From positions 1 through 6,279 of the forward strand of contig DNYO01000012.1 of the NCBI GenBank assembly GCA_003506795.1: DNA of 6,279 bases, in the 5' to 3' direction. The position numbers and the translations under genes are program-made. The notes beneath the pieces were generated by a model, which made no database searches, was not told where the DNA came from, and saw only the letters and a program-made list of their open reading frames with translations. Shown here piece by piece: positions 1 to 6,253 of this stretch. This DNA comes from Deltaproteobacteria bacterium. Lineage in GTDB: Bacteria; Desulfobacterota; Syntrophorhabdia; Syntrophorhabdales; Syntrophorhabdaceae. The first letter of the stretch is position 1. Each line of letters opens with the position of its first letter.

Positions 1-1
1 C

Positions 2-109
2 ACCTTCAACGGCATCAACCTTCCCGATATAGCGGTGGCACGGACAGGGGGCGGGGTGGAGGTGGTCAGGAGATTCGGTTACAGGGATTACCGGATGAGG
101 CAATCTTGA
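2..109 (+). CDS. 3' end of an unrecognised protein-coding gene (partial)
   Basis: The window opens inside a reading frame that runs from position 2 to a TGA at 107-109 and gives 35 residues ending in RFGYRDYRMRQS. The composition (mixed hydrophobic, Gly, aromatic and charged residues, with a basic end) is protein-like. The competing frame beginning at position 1 gives a Gly/Arg-rich, less plausible peptide that stops at 112-114. The alternating hydrophobic stretch around GVEVVRRFGYRDYRMR could be terminal beta-strands, but I do not recognise a family. The gene lies 128 bp upstream of the DUF3300 gene on the same strand, so co-transcription is possible but not shown. The start and most of the gene lie outside the window. 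Confidence 0.45.
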   Translation, partial: TFNGINLPDIAVARTGGGVEVVRRFGYRDYRMRQS

Positions 110-133
110 CATGACCCGGGTCTTTTCGTCATG
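110..133. repeat. Short inverted repeat after the first gene
   Basis: CATGAC at 110-115 and its exact reverse complement GTCATG at 128-133 flank a 12-nt centre, which itself contains part of the perfect palindrome GACCCGGGTC (113-122). It begins directly after the TGA at 107-109. It is not followed by a T-run, so it is not a convincing intrinsic terminator. It could be an operator or mRNA 3'-end structure, or chance. Confidence 0.25.
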
Positions 134-173
134 GCTGAACAGGCAGTTTCAAAGTGTAATCACAAAATAGCGA

Positions 174-179
174 TATATT
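174..179 (+). promoter_or_regulatory. Possible -10 element for the DUF3300 gene
   Basis: TATATT matches the sigma70 -10 consensus at five of six positions. It sits in a locally AT-rich patch (about 151-195) that contrasts with the GC-rich flanks, and would leave a leader of roughly 50 nt before the ATG at 238. No good -35 hexamer lies at 16-18 bp spacing (the nearest, TTTCAA at 147-152, is 21 bp away), so this is weak. Confidence 0.2.
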
Positions 180-237
180 TCAATTAGTTTACCGATATCT
201 GGCTTGTGCGTGGTGCAGATGGTACGTATATTTCGCC

Positions 238-1707
238 ATGACAGACTTCAGGCCCGTGTATGGCTCCCACGGCACTTTTAAGTCGAGAACGGGTATTTCG
301 GCACTGATAGTGTTGCTGCTGATGTTGACGGCATGTCCTGATGTAACGGCTCAAGACCTTTCGGAGGGGCAGGCAGGAGCGGCGGGCTATGTCTACACGC
401 AGGAACAACTGGATCAACTGCTCGCGCCTATTGCACTCTATCCGGATGTCCTGCTTTCGCAAATGCTCATGGCTTCCACCTATCCGGCGGAGGTGATTGA
501 GGCAGATAAATGGGTCCGGGCTAACCCCGGCCTCACTGAGGCCAGACTCGACGAGGCCCTGAGGGACAAACCCTGGGACGTAAGCGTCAAGTCGTTGTGC
601 AGGTACCGTGGCGTGCTAAGGACGATGGCCGAACATCCCGATGAAACAATTTCCCTCGGAAATGCCTTCCTTGCCCAGCAGGACCAGGTGATGAATACGA
701 TACAGATGCTCCGGCGACGGGCGTATGACCGGGGTCATCTGAGGTCGGTCAGCGAGCTCAAACTGGTGGTCGAAGAGCCTTATATCGTGCTGGAACCCGC
801 ATCCCCGGAAATAGTCTATGTCCCGGTTTACGACCCCTGCTGGATCTATGGCTCCTGGTGGTATCCCATTTGTTCGCCGGTCTGGTTCTGGTATCCGGGT
901 GTAGTCGTTTCAGGCGCTTTTGCCTTCGGCAGGCCGGTCTATACGGGTCACTATGGCTACTGGTGCGGTTTCAGGTGGCCCAGGCGTTCGATCTACGTGG
1001 ACAGGCGGCTTACCATCGGTTTTAGCAGGATCGGAGCGACGAGAGTTCTTTCGGGGCCGCAGGTGTGGCGACATAACCCCGTTCACCGCAGAGGTGTGTC
1101 GTATCGCGATCCTGCGACGCGTCAGCGCTTCGGTCGCGGCCCGGCCCCCGGTGTCGACGAGAGGCGCGGATACAGGGGTTTTGAGGGGACAGGACCGGCT
1201 CCCGGGGTGCAGAGAGTCCGGCCCATTGGTCCAGGTGTACAATCCCCGGCGCCGCAAAGCCCGGCCCCCAGGGGTATACAACCCCCCCGGGCTCCTGCGC
1301 CCACGCCGGGTCTTCGGGGAGTGTCGCCGCCGCGGATACCGAGGTCGCCACAGCCGGGTGTCCGGCAGATCCAACCCGGGCAGCGTACCCCGGGGGTTCG
1401 CGAAATACAGCCGAGAGGTACCGTCGTGCCTCCGGGAGATTTCGGCACCTTCCGCGGCTTCACGAGCGGACCGGAAGTCAGGCGGGAAAGCGAGCGCGGC
1501 AGGGGGAGCATGAGATCGGCTCCGCCTCCGTTACGCCCTCAGCCCCGGATTCAAGCGCCCGGTCGTTCCGCCCCGGGCGGAACCGGAGTCCAATCGTCAC
1601 CCGGAGCGCCGTCAACCCTCCGACCGTCAGGACCAGGTCCCCGGGGCGGCCCGGGGGCCGGTGGACGCTCTCCGGCGGGGAGATCCGGCGGGGGCAGGGG
1701 CAGATGA
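238..1707 (+). CDS. DUF3300 family exported protein (probable lipoprotein) with long Pro/Gly/Arg-rich tail
   Basis: Encodes 489 residues. The N-terminus has basic residues (K15, R17), a hydrophobic core (about 20-32) and a lipobox-like L30-T31-A32-C33, suggesting lipoprotein export. Signal peptidase I cleavage near A38 is the alternative. Residues 53 to about 215 match the DUF3300 family: YTQEQLDQLLAPIALYPD near the start, the YPAEVIEADKWV helix, and the hallmark VYVPVYDP at 193-200, followed by a Trp/Tyr-rich segment (202-219). From about residue 245, and strongly from 285, the protein is low-complexity, rich in Pro, Gly, Arg and Ser, very basic, with recurring PGVR-x-IQP-like units. The family's function is unknown; I infer a periplasmic or envelope location. 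The ATG at 238 lacks a clear Shine-Dalgarno; the same frame is open upstream to a TAA at 157-159 without another ATG, GTG or TTG, and GTG at 256 is a possible alternative. A DUF2950 gene follows 44 bp downstream, a common pairing for these families. The domain call is firm; the tail's role is unknown. Confidence 0.9.
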   Translation: MTDFRPVYGSHGTFKSRTGISALIVLLLMLTACPDVTAQDLSEGQAGAAGYVYTQEQLDQLLAPIALYPDVLLSQMLMASTYPAEVIEADKWVRANPGLTEARLDEALRDKPWDVSVKSLCRYRGVLRTMAEHPDETISLGNAFLAQQDQVMNTIQMLRRRAYDRGHLRSVSELKLVVEEPYIVLEPASPEIVYVPVYDPCWIYGSWWYPICSPVWFWYPGVVVSGAFAFGRPVYTGHYGYWCGFRWPRRSIYVDRRLTIGFSRIGATRVLSGPQVWRHNPVHRRGVSYRDPATRQRFGRGPAPGVDERRGYRGFEGTGPAPGVQRVRPIGPGVQSPAPQSPAPRGIQPPRAPAPTPGLRGVSPPRIPRSPQPGVRQIQPGQRTPGVREIQPRGTVVPPGDFGTFRGFTSGPEVRRESERGRGSMRSAPPPLRPQPRIQAPGRSAPGGTGVQSSPGAPSTLRPSGPGPRGGPGAGGRSPAGRSGGGRGR

Positions 1708-1736
1708 TGCGTTCAGGGATAGCAGCCATTTACCGG

Positions 1737-1743
1737 AAGGGAG
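1737..1743 (+). promoter_or_regulatory. Ribosome-binding site deciding the DUF2950 start
   Basis: AAGGGAG lies 8 nt before the ATG at 1752. The earlier in-frame ATG at 1704, which overlaps the DUF3300 stop codon as ATGA, has no such site at proper spacing, only GGGGCAGGGGC-type coding sequence. This favours the 1752 start. Confidence 0.6.
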
Positions 1744-1751
1744 TTGTAACG

Positions 1752-2702
1752 ATGCACTTCATAGATACAAAGCGGCAGGAACCATGTACCGCCGTATCCT
1801 TCGTCTTCGTTATCCTTACGGTCTTTCTATTTTTGTGGGGAGGCAGTGCCGCGGCAGGTACGGGACAGAGGAATTTTTCCACTCCTGAGGACGCGGTGAC
1901 GGCGTTGGTTGAGGCCGTGAGAATGAACGATACCGGGCAGCTTCTTGCCATTTTCGGGGCATCAGGGAGAGACCTTGTTATGTCCGGGGATGAAACCATG
2001 GACAGGGAGGCACGCGATCGTTTCCTCAGGGCCTACGAGGAGAAAAACAGGCTTGAAAATGTCAGCGACAGAAAGGCTGTCCTGCACGTGGGGGAAGATG
2101 ATTGGCCCATGGCCATCCCCATAGTCAAGACAGGCAGAACATGGCGTTTTGACACGAAACAAGGCAGGCAGGAGGTCCTGGCGCGCAGGATAGGACGCAA
2201 CGAACTCGCCGCAATTCAGGTATGCCTGGCCTACGTGGACGCCCAGCGCGAGTACGCGCAGCGGCAGGGCAACAGTGTTCTCGAGTATGCCCAGAGGCTT
2301 GCGAGCGACCCGGGGAAGAACAACGGCCTGTGCTGGGACATTGGCGAAAAGGAGAATCCGGCAAGCCCCATGGGACCCCTTGTGGCGCGAGCCTGCCGGA
2401 CAGGTTTCACTCCCGGGTGTCGAGGCGAGGCGGCACCCTATCATGGTTATTTTTACAGGATACTTACAGCCCAGGGCAAAGAGGCCCCCGGTGGCGCCTA
2501 CGACTACATAGTCAACGGCAGAATGATAGGTGGTTTCGGACTTGTCGCATACCCGGCCCGATACCGGTCGACGGGGGTGATGACATTCATCGTGAATCAT
2601 GATGGAATCGTTTACCAGAAAGACCTTGGAAAGAACACGGTCAAAATTGCGGAAACAATGAGCGTCTTCAATCCTGATCCGACCTGGAAGAAAGTGGAGT
2701 AG
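1752..2702 (+). CDS. DUF2950 family exported protein
   Basis: Encodes 316 residues from the ATG at 1752, chosen for its Shine-Dalgarno and because the signal segment then lies near the N-terminus. An upstream in-frame ATG at 1704, overlapping the previous stop, would add 16 residues. Residues 7-14 form a short polar, basic start, 15-29 a hydrophobic stretch, then GGSAAAG resembles a signal peptidase I site (cleavage around 33-35), so the mature protein is probably periplasmic. Family hallmarks follow: FSTPEDAVTALVEAV (from 42), SGDETMDREARDRFLRAYEEK, WRFDTKQG, AIQVCLAYVDAQREYA, PYHGYFYRILTAQG (YHGYFYR at 230-236), YDYIVNGRMIGGFGLVAYPA, and the GVMTFIVNHDGIVYQKDLG end. Three cysteines (C194, C215, C223) in the middle could form a disulfide after export. 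The family has no established function; I infer that it acts with the DUF3300 protein encoded just upstream, with which it is probably co-transcribed. Length is normal and the gene looks intact. Confidence 0.9.
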   Translation: MHFIDTKRQEPCTAVSFVFVILTVFLFLWGGSAAAGTGQRNFSTPEDAVTALVEAVRMNDTGQLLAIFGASGRDLVMSGDETMDREARDRFLRAYEEKNRLENVSDRKAVLHVGEDDWPMAIPIVKTGRTWRFDTKQGRQEVLARRIGRNELAAIQVCLAYVDAQREYAQRQGNSVLEYAQRLASDPGKNNGLCWDIGEKENPASPMGPLVARACRTGFTPGCRGEAAPYHGYFYRILTAQGKEAPGGAYDYIVNGRMIGGFGLVAYPARYRSTGVMTFIVNHDGIVYQKDLGKNTVKIAETMSVFNPDPTWKKVE

Positions 2703-2720
2703 GAAGGCAATCCCACTTTC
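2690..2720 (+). terminator. Inverted repeat spanning the DUF2950 stop codon (weak terminator or 3'-end hairpin)
   Basis: GAAAGTGG (2690-2697) and CCACTTTC (2713-2720) are perfect 8-bp reverse complements separated by 15 nt that include the TAG stop at 2700-2702. No T-run follows the second arm, so a canonical Rho-independent terminator is not supported. A 3'-end stabilising hairpin or chance are alternatives. Confidence 0.25.
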
Positions 2721-2766
2721 CGGACAACTCAGGCGCGGACGGGGAAAGAAGGGCGCGACAAATGTC

Positions 2767-2795
2767 TTGACAAAGCCGTAGGATAGCAGGAAAAT
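2767..2795 (+). promoter_or_regulatory. Candidate sigma70-type promoter for the kinase/receiver operon
   Basis: A perfect -35 hexamer TTGACA at 2767-2772 is followed at 17-bp spacing by GAAAAT (2790-2795), which matches the -10 consensus at four of six positions. Transcription would start around 2802, giving a leader of about 105 nt before the ATG at 2907. The placement in the gap between two unrelated gene pairs is right; the weak -10 keeps confidence modest. Confidence 0.35.
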
Positions 2796-2864
2796 TCAGG
2801 AACCGAAAACGTCTGGCGATTGTCGTAAAATACCAGCATTTGAATCTCCGCAAAATGTCGTCAA

Positions 2865-2893
2865 TGGCTCAGATACGTTCTTTTGTTGAGCCA
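2865..2893 (+). promoter_or_regulatory. Leader stem-loop next to the kinase ribosome-binding site
   Basis: TGGCTCA (2865-2871) and TGAGCCA (2887-2893) are perfect 7-bp complementary arms around a 15-nt loop. The second arm ends 2 nt before the GGGAGG (2896-2901) that serves the ATG at 2907. In the mRNA it could influence ribosome access. It shows no riboswitch-like architecture and a 7-bp pair can arise by chance. Confidence 0.3.
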
Positions 2894-2895
2894 GT

Positions 2896-2901
2896 GGGAG
2901 G
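2896..2901 (+). promoter_or_regulatory. Ribosome-binding site deciding the kinase start
   Basis: GGGAGG stands 5 nt before the ATG at 2907. It supports that start over the in-frame TTG codons at 2883 and 2886, which have no purine-rich site upstream. Confidence 0.65.
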
Positions 2902-2906
2902 CGAGG

Positions 2907-5807
2907 ATGGCGGTAGAGTTTTGTGATTCAGGCCTGGATTTTCTTGGGGATATTCCCTGGGAAACCCACCTGTGTCAATTTTATCAGACAAAAGAGGATC
3001 TCATTGGCATACTGGTGCCCTTCTTGCGGGCAGGCCTTAAGCACAATGAATTCTGCGTCTGGGTAATTTCGGATATAGTGAGCATGGACGATGCCATCGA
3101 AGCCATGCGAAAAGAGGTCCCGGATATCGATGGTTTCATCCGTTCCGGTCAACTGGAGATTTTTCCTCATACCGGGTGGTACGCTGGAGATGACGGGTTC
3201 AATGCGCAAAAGGTCCTCGACGGCTGGAGCCAAAAGCTTGACCATGCGCTGAAGAAGGGATATGCCGGCGCCAGGATTACCGGCGACACGATGTGGCTCC
3301 AGAAGAAGGACTGGAAGGCCTTCATGTCATATGAAAGCGCTATCAACGATGTAATTGAGGGCAAAAAACTTATAGTTCTCTGTACCTATCCTCTCGATCG
3401 ATGTGGAGCGAATGAGGTAATCGATGTAATTAACACCCACCAGAGCGCCCTCGTAAGACGAGACGGTGTTTGGGAGATCATCGAAAGCCAGGGACAGACC
3501 AGGTTGTCGGAGGTCTTGAGAAAAGCACGGGGTGAACTGGAAGCCCGTGTGCGGGAGCGGACAGGTGAGCTGGTACGGCAGGCCGAGCTTCTCGATCTTG
3601 CCCACGATGCCATTATTGTAAGAGATATGGACGGGAAGATCGTCTTCTGGAGCTGCGGCGCCGAAGGGACGTACGGCTGGGGAAAAGGCGAAGCCGTCGG
3701 CAAGATTTCACACGACCTCCTCCGGACGGAATTCCCCGTGTCCTTAAAAGAAATCATGACCATTGCCGGGCAAATGGGTCGCTGGGAAGGTGAACTTACC
3801 CACGTAGGGAAGGATGGCAAAAAGATAGTTGTGCTCAGCCGATGGGCTCTGCGTCAGGACGAAACGGGAGGCGCCGTCCAGATCCTGGAGATTAATCGCG
3901 ACATTACAGGGCGGAAAAGAGTGGAGGAGGCCCTGCGCCTTGCGGGTGCTTACAACCGGAGCCTGATCGAAGCAAGTCTCGACCCGCTTGTCACCATTGA
4001 CGCGGACGGTACGATAACAGACGTGAATCTGGCCACGGAGAAAGTGACAGGGTATACCCGCGACGAGCTTACCGGCACCGATTTTTCCAATTACTTCACC
4101 GAGCCTCAGAGGGCCAGAGACGGGTACCGCCGTGTTTTCAGCGAAGGTTCGGTGCAGGACTATCCCCTGGAGATCCTTCACCGGGATGGTCATAGCACGC
4201 CGGTTTTATACAATGCGGCCCTTTATCGTGACGACACCGGAAAGGTTATCGGCGCCTTCGCCGCCGCCCGTGACATAACAGAGCGCAAGCGGGCAGAGAG
4301 TCGACTGATCAGGGCCACGGAAGAATGGGAGCGGACATTCGATGCCATAACCGACCCGATTATGATCGTGGATACCGATCACAGGGTGATGAAAGCGAAC
4401 AGGGCCATGGCCGATAAATTGGGCGTTTCACCGTCTTCGGCGGAAGGGCTCAGGTGTTTCGAGGCTATGCATTGCTGTCACGAACCGCCGCCATTTTGTC
4501 CTCACTCGAGATTGTTGGTTGACGGGCAGGCGGGCGTGGCAGAGGTTTACGACGAACGGTTGGGCGGGTATTTTCTCGTCTCGGTGTCCCCTCTCTACGA
4601 TCCTGACGGAAAGCTGTTCGGATCGGTGCATTACGCCCGTGATATCACCGAGCGCAAGCGCGCGGAAGAAACTGTCGGGCAGGCCTTTGCCTACAACAGG
4701 AGCCTGATCGAAGCGAGCCTTGACCCCCTCGTAACCATCGATCCCGAGGGGAAAATCAGCGACGTCAATGCCGCGACTGAACTTGTGACAGGGCGATCAA
4801 GAATAGAATTGATCGGAACCGATTTCTCCGACTATTTTACTGAGCCGGAAAGGGCCAGAAGCGGGTACCGGCTCGTATTCAAGAAAGGCCTGGTCCGTGA
4901 CTATGAACTTGGCATTCGCCATAAGGACGGACACGTGACCCCCGTGCTCTATAACGCTTCGGTCTATAAAGACAAGGAAGGCAAGGTCATCGGCGTTTTC
5001 GCCGCCGCCCGTGATATTACGGAACGAAAGACGGCCCAGGAAGAGCTTCAAAAACTCCTCGCCGACCTGGATTGGAGGGTAAAGGAAAGGACGAGAGAGC
5101 TATCTGAGGCCAACCAGTCGCTGCAGGCCGTCAACCGGGAGCTGGAGAGTTTCAGCTATTCCGTCTCACACGACCTGCGCGCCCCGCTCCGGGCGATCGA
5201 TGGTTTTTCCAGGATGCTCCTGAAAGATTATGCCGACACGCTCGATGACGACGGCAGGAGAAAGCTTAACGTCGTCCGAAGCAATACCCAGACTATGGGC
5301 CAGCTCATCGATGACCTTCTTTCGTTTTCCCGTCTGGGCAGGAAGGAAATGACAAAGACGAGTCTTGATATGGAGGCCCTTGTCCGGGATACGTGGAAGG
5401 ACCTCACAGCCGTAAACCTCGAGCGCCAGCCGACCCTGGTCTTGAACAGGCTTCCTTCGGGTATCGGTGACCGGACACTCATCAGGCAGGTTATCCTCAA
5501 TCTTTTGTCCAATGCGATAAAATTTTCAAGGTCAAGGGAGGACGCTTCCATTGAGGTGGGCGTTGTCCGCCAGACAGACGAGCCTGTCTATTTTATCAAG
5601 GACAACGGGGTGGGATTCGATATGGAGTACCACGGCAAGCTTTTCGGGGTCTTTCAACGTCTCCACAGCCAGGAAGAATTTGAGGGCACGGGCGTGGGGC
5701 TTGCCATCGTGGAGCGTATCATTCACCGCCACGGGGGCAAAGTTTGGGCCGAGGGAAAGGTGGACGAAGGCGCCACTTTCTATTTCACACTACCGGGAAA
5801 GGAGTAA
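2907..5807 (+). CDS. MEDS/multi-PAS sensor histidine kinase
   Basis: Encodes 966 residues from the ATG at 2907. Residues about 14-195 resemble the MEDS sensory domain (named after methanogens, methylotrophs and DcmR), with the typical ETHLCQFYQTKEDL start (H21, C23) and a LIVLCTYPLD strand. A coiled coil with ELEARVRERT (210-219) follows. Then come four PAS domains: PAS1 about 229-338, PAS2 348-464, PAS3 about 465-590 and PAS4 595-711, each ending in a DIT-x-RK-type exit motif. A second coiled coil (about 710-750) leads to HisKA with phospho-acceptor H755 in SVSHDLRAPLR. HATPase_c follows with the N box N865/N869 (NLLSNAIKF), G1 DNGVGFD (899-905) and G2 GTGVGLA (927-933). All residues expected for autophosphorylation and ATP binding are present. 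There is no signal peptide or membrane segment, so it should be a soluble cytoplasmic sensor; there is no receiver or Hpt domain. PAS2 and PAS4 are an internal duplication, and PAS3 carries a Cys/His cluster (C517 to H533). The ligand is unknown. A receiver gene begins 2 nt after the stop and is the presumed partner. Confidence 0.93.
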   Translation: MAVEFCDSGLDFLGDIPWETHLCQFYQTKEDLIGILVPFLRAGLKHNEFCVWVISDIVSMDDAIEAMRKEVPDIDGFIRSGQLEIFPHTGWYAGDDGFNAQKVLDGWSQKLDHALKKGYAGARITGDTMWLQKKDWKAFMSYESAINDVIEGKKLIVLCTYPLDRCGANEVIDVINTHQSALVRRDGVWEIIESQGQTRLSEVLRKARGELEARVRERTGELVRQAELLDLAHDAIIVRDMDGKIVFWSCGAEGTYGWGKGEAVGKISHDLLRTEFPVSLKEIMTIAGQMGRWEGELTHVGKDGKKIVVLSRWALRQDETGGAVQILEINRDITGRKRVEEALRLAGAYNRSLIEASLDPLVTIDADGTITDVNLATEKVTGYTRDELTGTDFSNYFTEPQRARDGYRRVFSEGSVQDYPLEILHRDGHSTPVLYNAALYRDDTGKVIGAFAAARDITERKRAESRLIRATEEWERTFDAITDPIMIVDTDHRVMKANRAMADKLGVSPSSAEGLRCFEAMHCCHEPPPFCPHSRLLVDGQAGVAEVYDERLGGYFLVSVSPLYDPDGKLFGSVHYARDITERKRAEETVGQAFAYNRSLIEASLDPLVTIDPEGKISDVNAATELVTGRSRIELIGTDFSDYFTEPERARSGYRLVFKKGLVRDYELGIRHKDGHVTPVLYNASVYKDKEGKVIGVFAAARDITERKTAQEELQKLLADLDWRVKERTRELSEANQSLQAVNRELESFSYSVSHDLRAPLRAIDGFSRMLLKDYADTLDDDGRRKLNVVRSNTQTMGQLIDDLLSFSRLGRKEMTKTSLDMEALVRDTWKDLTAVNLERQPTLVLNRLPSGIGDRTLIRQVILNLLSNAIKFSRSREDASIEVGVVRQTDEPVYFIKDNGVGFDMEYHGKLFGVFQRLHSQEEFEGTGVGLAIVERIIHRHGGKVWAEGKVDEGATFYFTLPGKE
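3948..4298 (+). repeat. First copy of duplicated PAS domain (PAS2 of kinase)
   Basis: Codes for kinase residues 348-464, beginning AYNRSLIEASLDPLVTID and ending FAAARDITERK plus three residues. It aligns without gaps to 4689-5039, exactly 741 bp (247 codons) downstream. By hand count about 86 of 117 residues are identical. Many codons differ synonymously, so the copy is old and maintained by protein-level selection, not a recent DNA repeat. Confidence 0.85.
4689..5039 (+). repeat. Second copy of duplicated PAS domain (PAS4 of kinase)
   Basis: Codes for kinase residues 595-711, paralogous to the copy at 3948-4298. The ends are most alike (the first 18 residues identical, and FAAARDITERK identical); the middle, where a PAS ligand pocket would lie, varies most. 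It sits directly before the coiled coil leading to the HisKA helix. Confidence 0.85.
5798..5804 (+). promoter_or_regulatory. Ribosome-binding site for the receiver gene, inside the kinase 3' end
   Basis: AAAGGAG lies within the last codons of the kinase gene, 5 nt before the ATG at 5810. It selects this start over the in-frame ATG at 5744, and indicates translational coupling between kinase and receiver. Confidence 0.7.
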
Positions 5808-5809
5808 GC

Positions 5810-6253
5810 ATGAATGAGAATACTGTTGAAGTTATACTCGTAGAGGACAATCCGGCCGATGCCGAGATGACGCTTGCCGCTTTAAGCGAGCATAACTTCG
5901 CCAATAAGGTAAAGCTGCTCAAGGACGGCGCGGAAGCCATTGACTACATTATGAACAATGTGGACTGCATCGCCGGGCAGACAGACAAATGCTGTCCCAA
6001 GGTCATACTTCTCGACCTGAAACTCCCCAAGATCGATGGGCTGGAGGTTTTAAGAAGGATCCGCTCCAGTGAACACACGAAATCCGTTCCTGTCGTGGTC
6101 CTTACATCTTCGAATGAAGAAAAAGACCGGATAGAGAGTTACAAATTGGGAGTAAACAGTTACATCGTCAAGCCCGTAAATTTCGACGACTTCGCCAGAT
6201 CCGTAGCAGAGATAGGATGCTACTGGTTGTTGATGAACAAGCCGCCGTATTGA
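5810..6253 (+). CDS. Single-domain response regulator (Rcp1-like receiver)
   Basis: Encodes 147 residues forming one receiver (REC) domain and no output domain. It shows the acidic pair E12/D13 in ILVEDNPADAE, the phospho-acceptor D69 in VILLDLKLPKIDGLEVL, the conserved T99 in VVVLTSSNEEKD, and K121 in YIVKPVNFDDF, so it should be phosphorylated normally. The long loop before the D69 strand (GQTDKCCPK, with C53, C61 and C62) and the C-terminal GCYWLLMNKPP are typical of stand-alone receivers of the cyanobacterial Rcp1 type, which pair with phytochrome-like or PAS kinases; the length also fits. It starts 2 nt after the kinase stop and is almost certainly its phosphorylation partner. Without a DNA-binding or enzymatic domain it must act by protein contact or as a phosphate relay to something outside the window. 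The longer in-frame start at 5744 would lie inside the kinase gene and is not supported. Confidence 0.93.
   Translation: MNENTVEVILVEDNPADAEMTLAALSEHNFANKVKLLKDGAEAIDYIMNNVDCIAGQTDKCCPKVILLDLKLPKIDGLEVLRRIRSSEHTKSVPVVVLTSSNEEKDRIESYKLGVNSYIVKPVNFDDFARSVAEIGCYWLLMNKPPY

Noticed and set aside
106..111. TTGACA just after the first gene as a -35 element
   Set aside because: No -10-like hexamer occurs 16-18 bp downstream (the region reads GTCATGGC).
113..126. GACCCGGGTC followed by TTTT as an intrinsic terminator
   Set aside because: The palindrome can form only about 3 bp with a 4-nt loop, and the T-run is four bases; too weak.
920..1513. Long + strand open frame overlapping the DUF3300 tail, and opposing frames at 910-1374, 1022-1351 and 1122-1511
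   Set aside because: They arise because the GC-rich Pro/Arg/Gly-coding tail has few stops in any frame. They have no ribosome-binding site or recognisable domain, and the DUF3300 frame carries the family motifs upstream.
1962..2600. 212-codon minus-strand open frame opposite DUF2950
   Set aside because: Antiparallel shadow of a gene with clear family motifs; no domain or convincing start.
2883..2906. TTG codons at 2883 and 2886 as the kinase start
   Set aside because: No Shine-Dalgarno precedes them, while ATG at 2907 has GGGAGG at ideal spacing and the MEDS domain begins after it.
3744..4193. Minus-strand open frames opposite the kinase (also 3386-3820 and 5228-5551)
   Set aside because: The kinase frame encodes intact MEDS, PAS, HisKA and HATPase motifs throughout; these frames are complementary-strand artefacts.
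3948..5039. PAS duplication as a mobile or recent DNA repeat
   Set aside because: The nucleotide copies differ at many synonymous sites and stay in one frame with no flanking repeats, so it is ancient domain duplication within a gene.
5744..5809. ATG at 5744 as the receiver start
   Set aside because: It would add 22 residues translated out of frame from the kinase end, with no receiver homology; the ATG at 5810 has AAAGGAG and directly precedes the first beta-strand.
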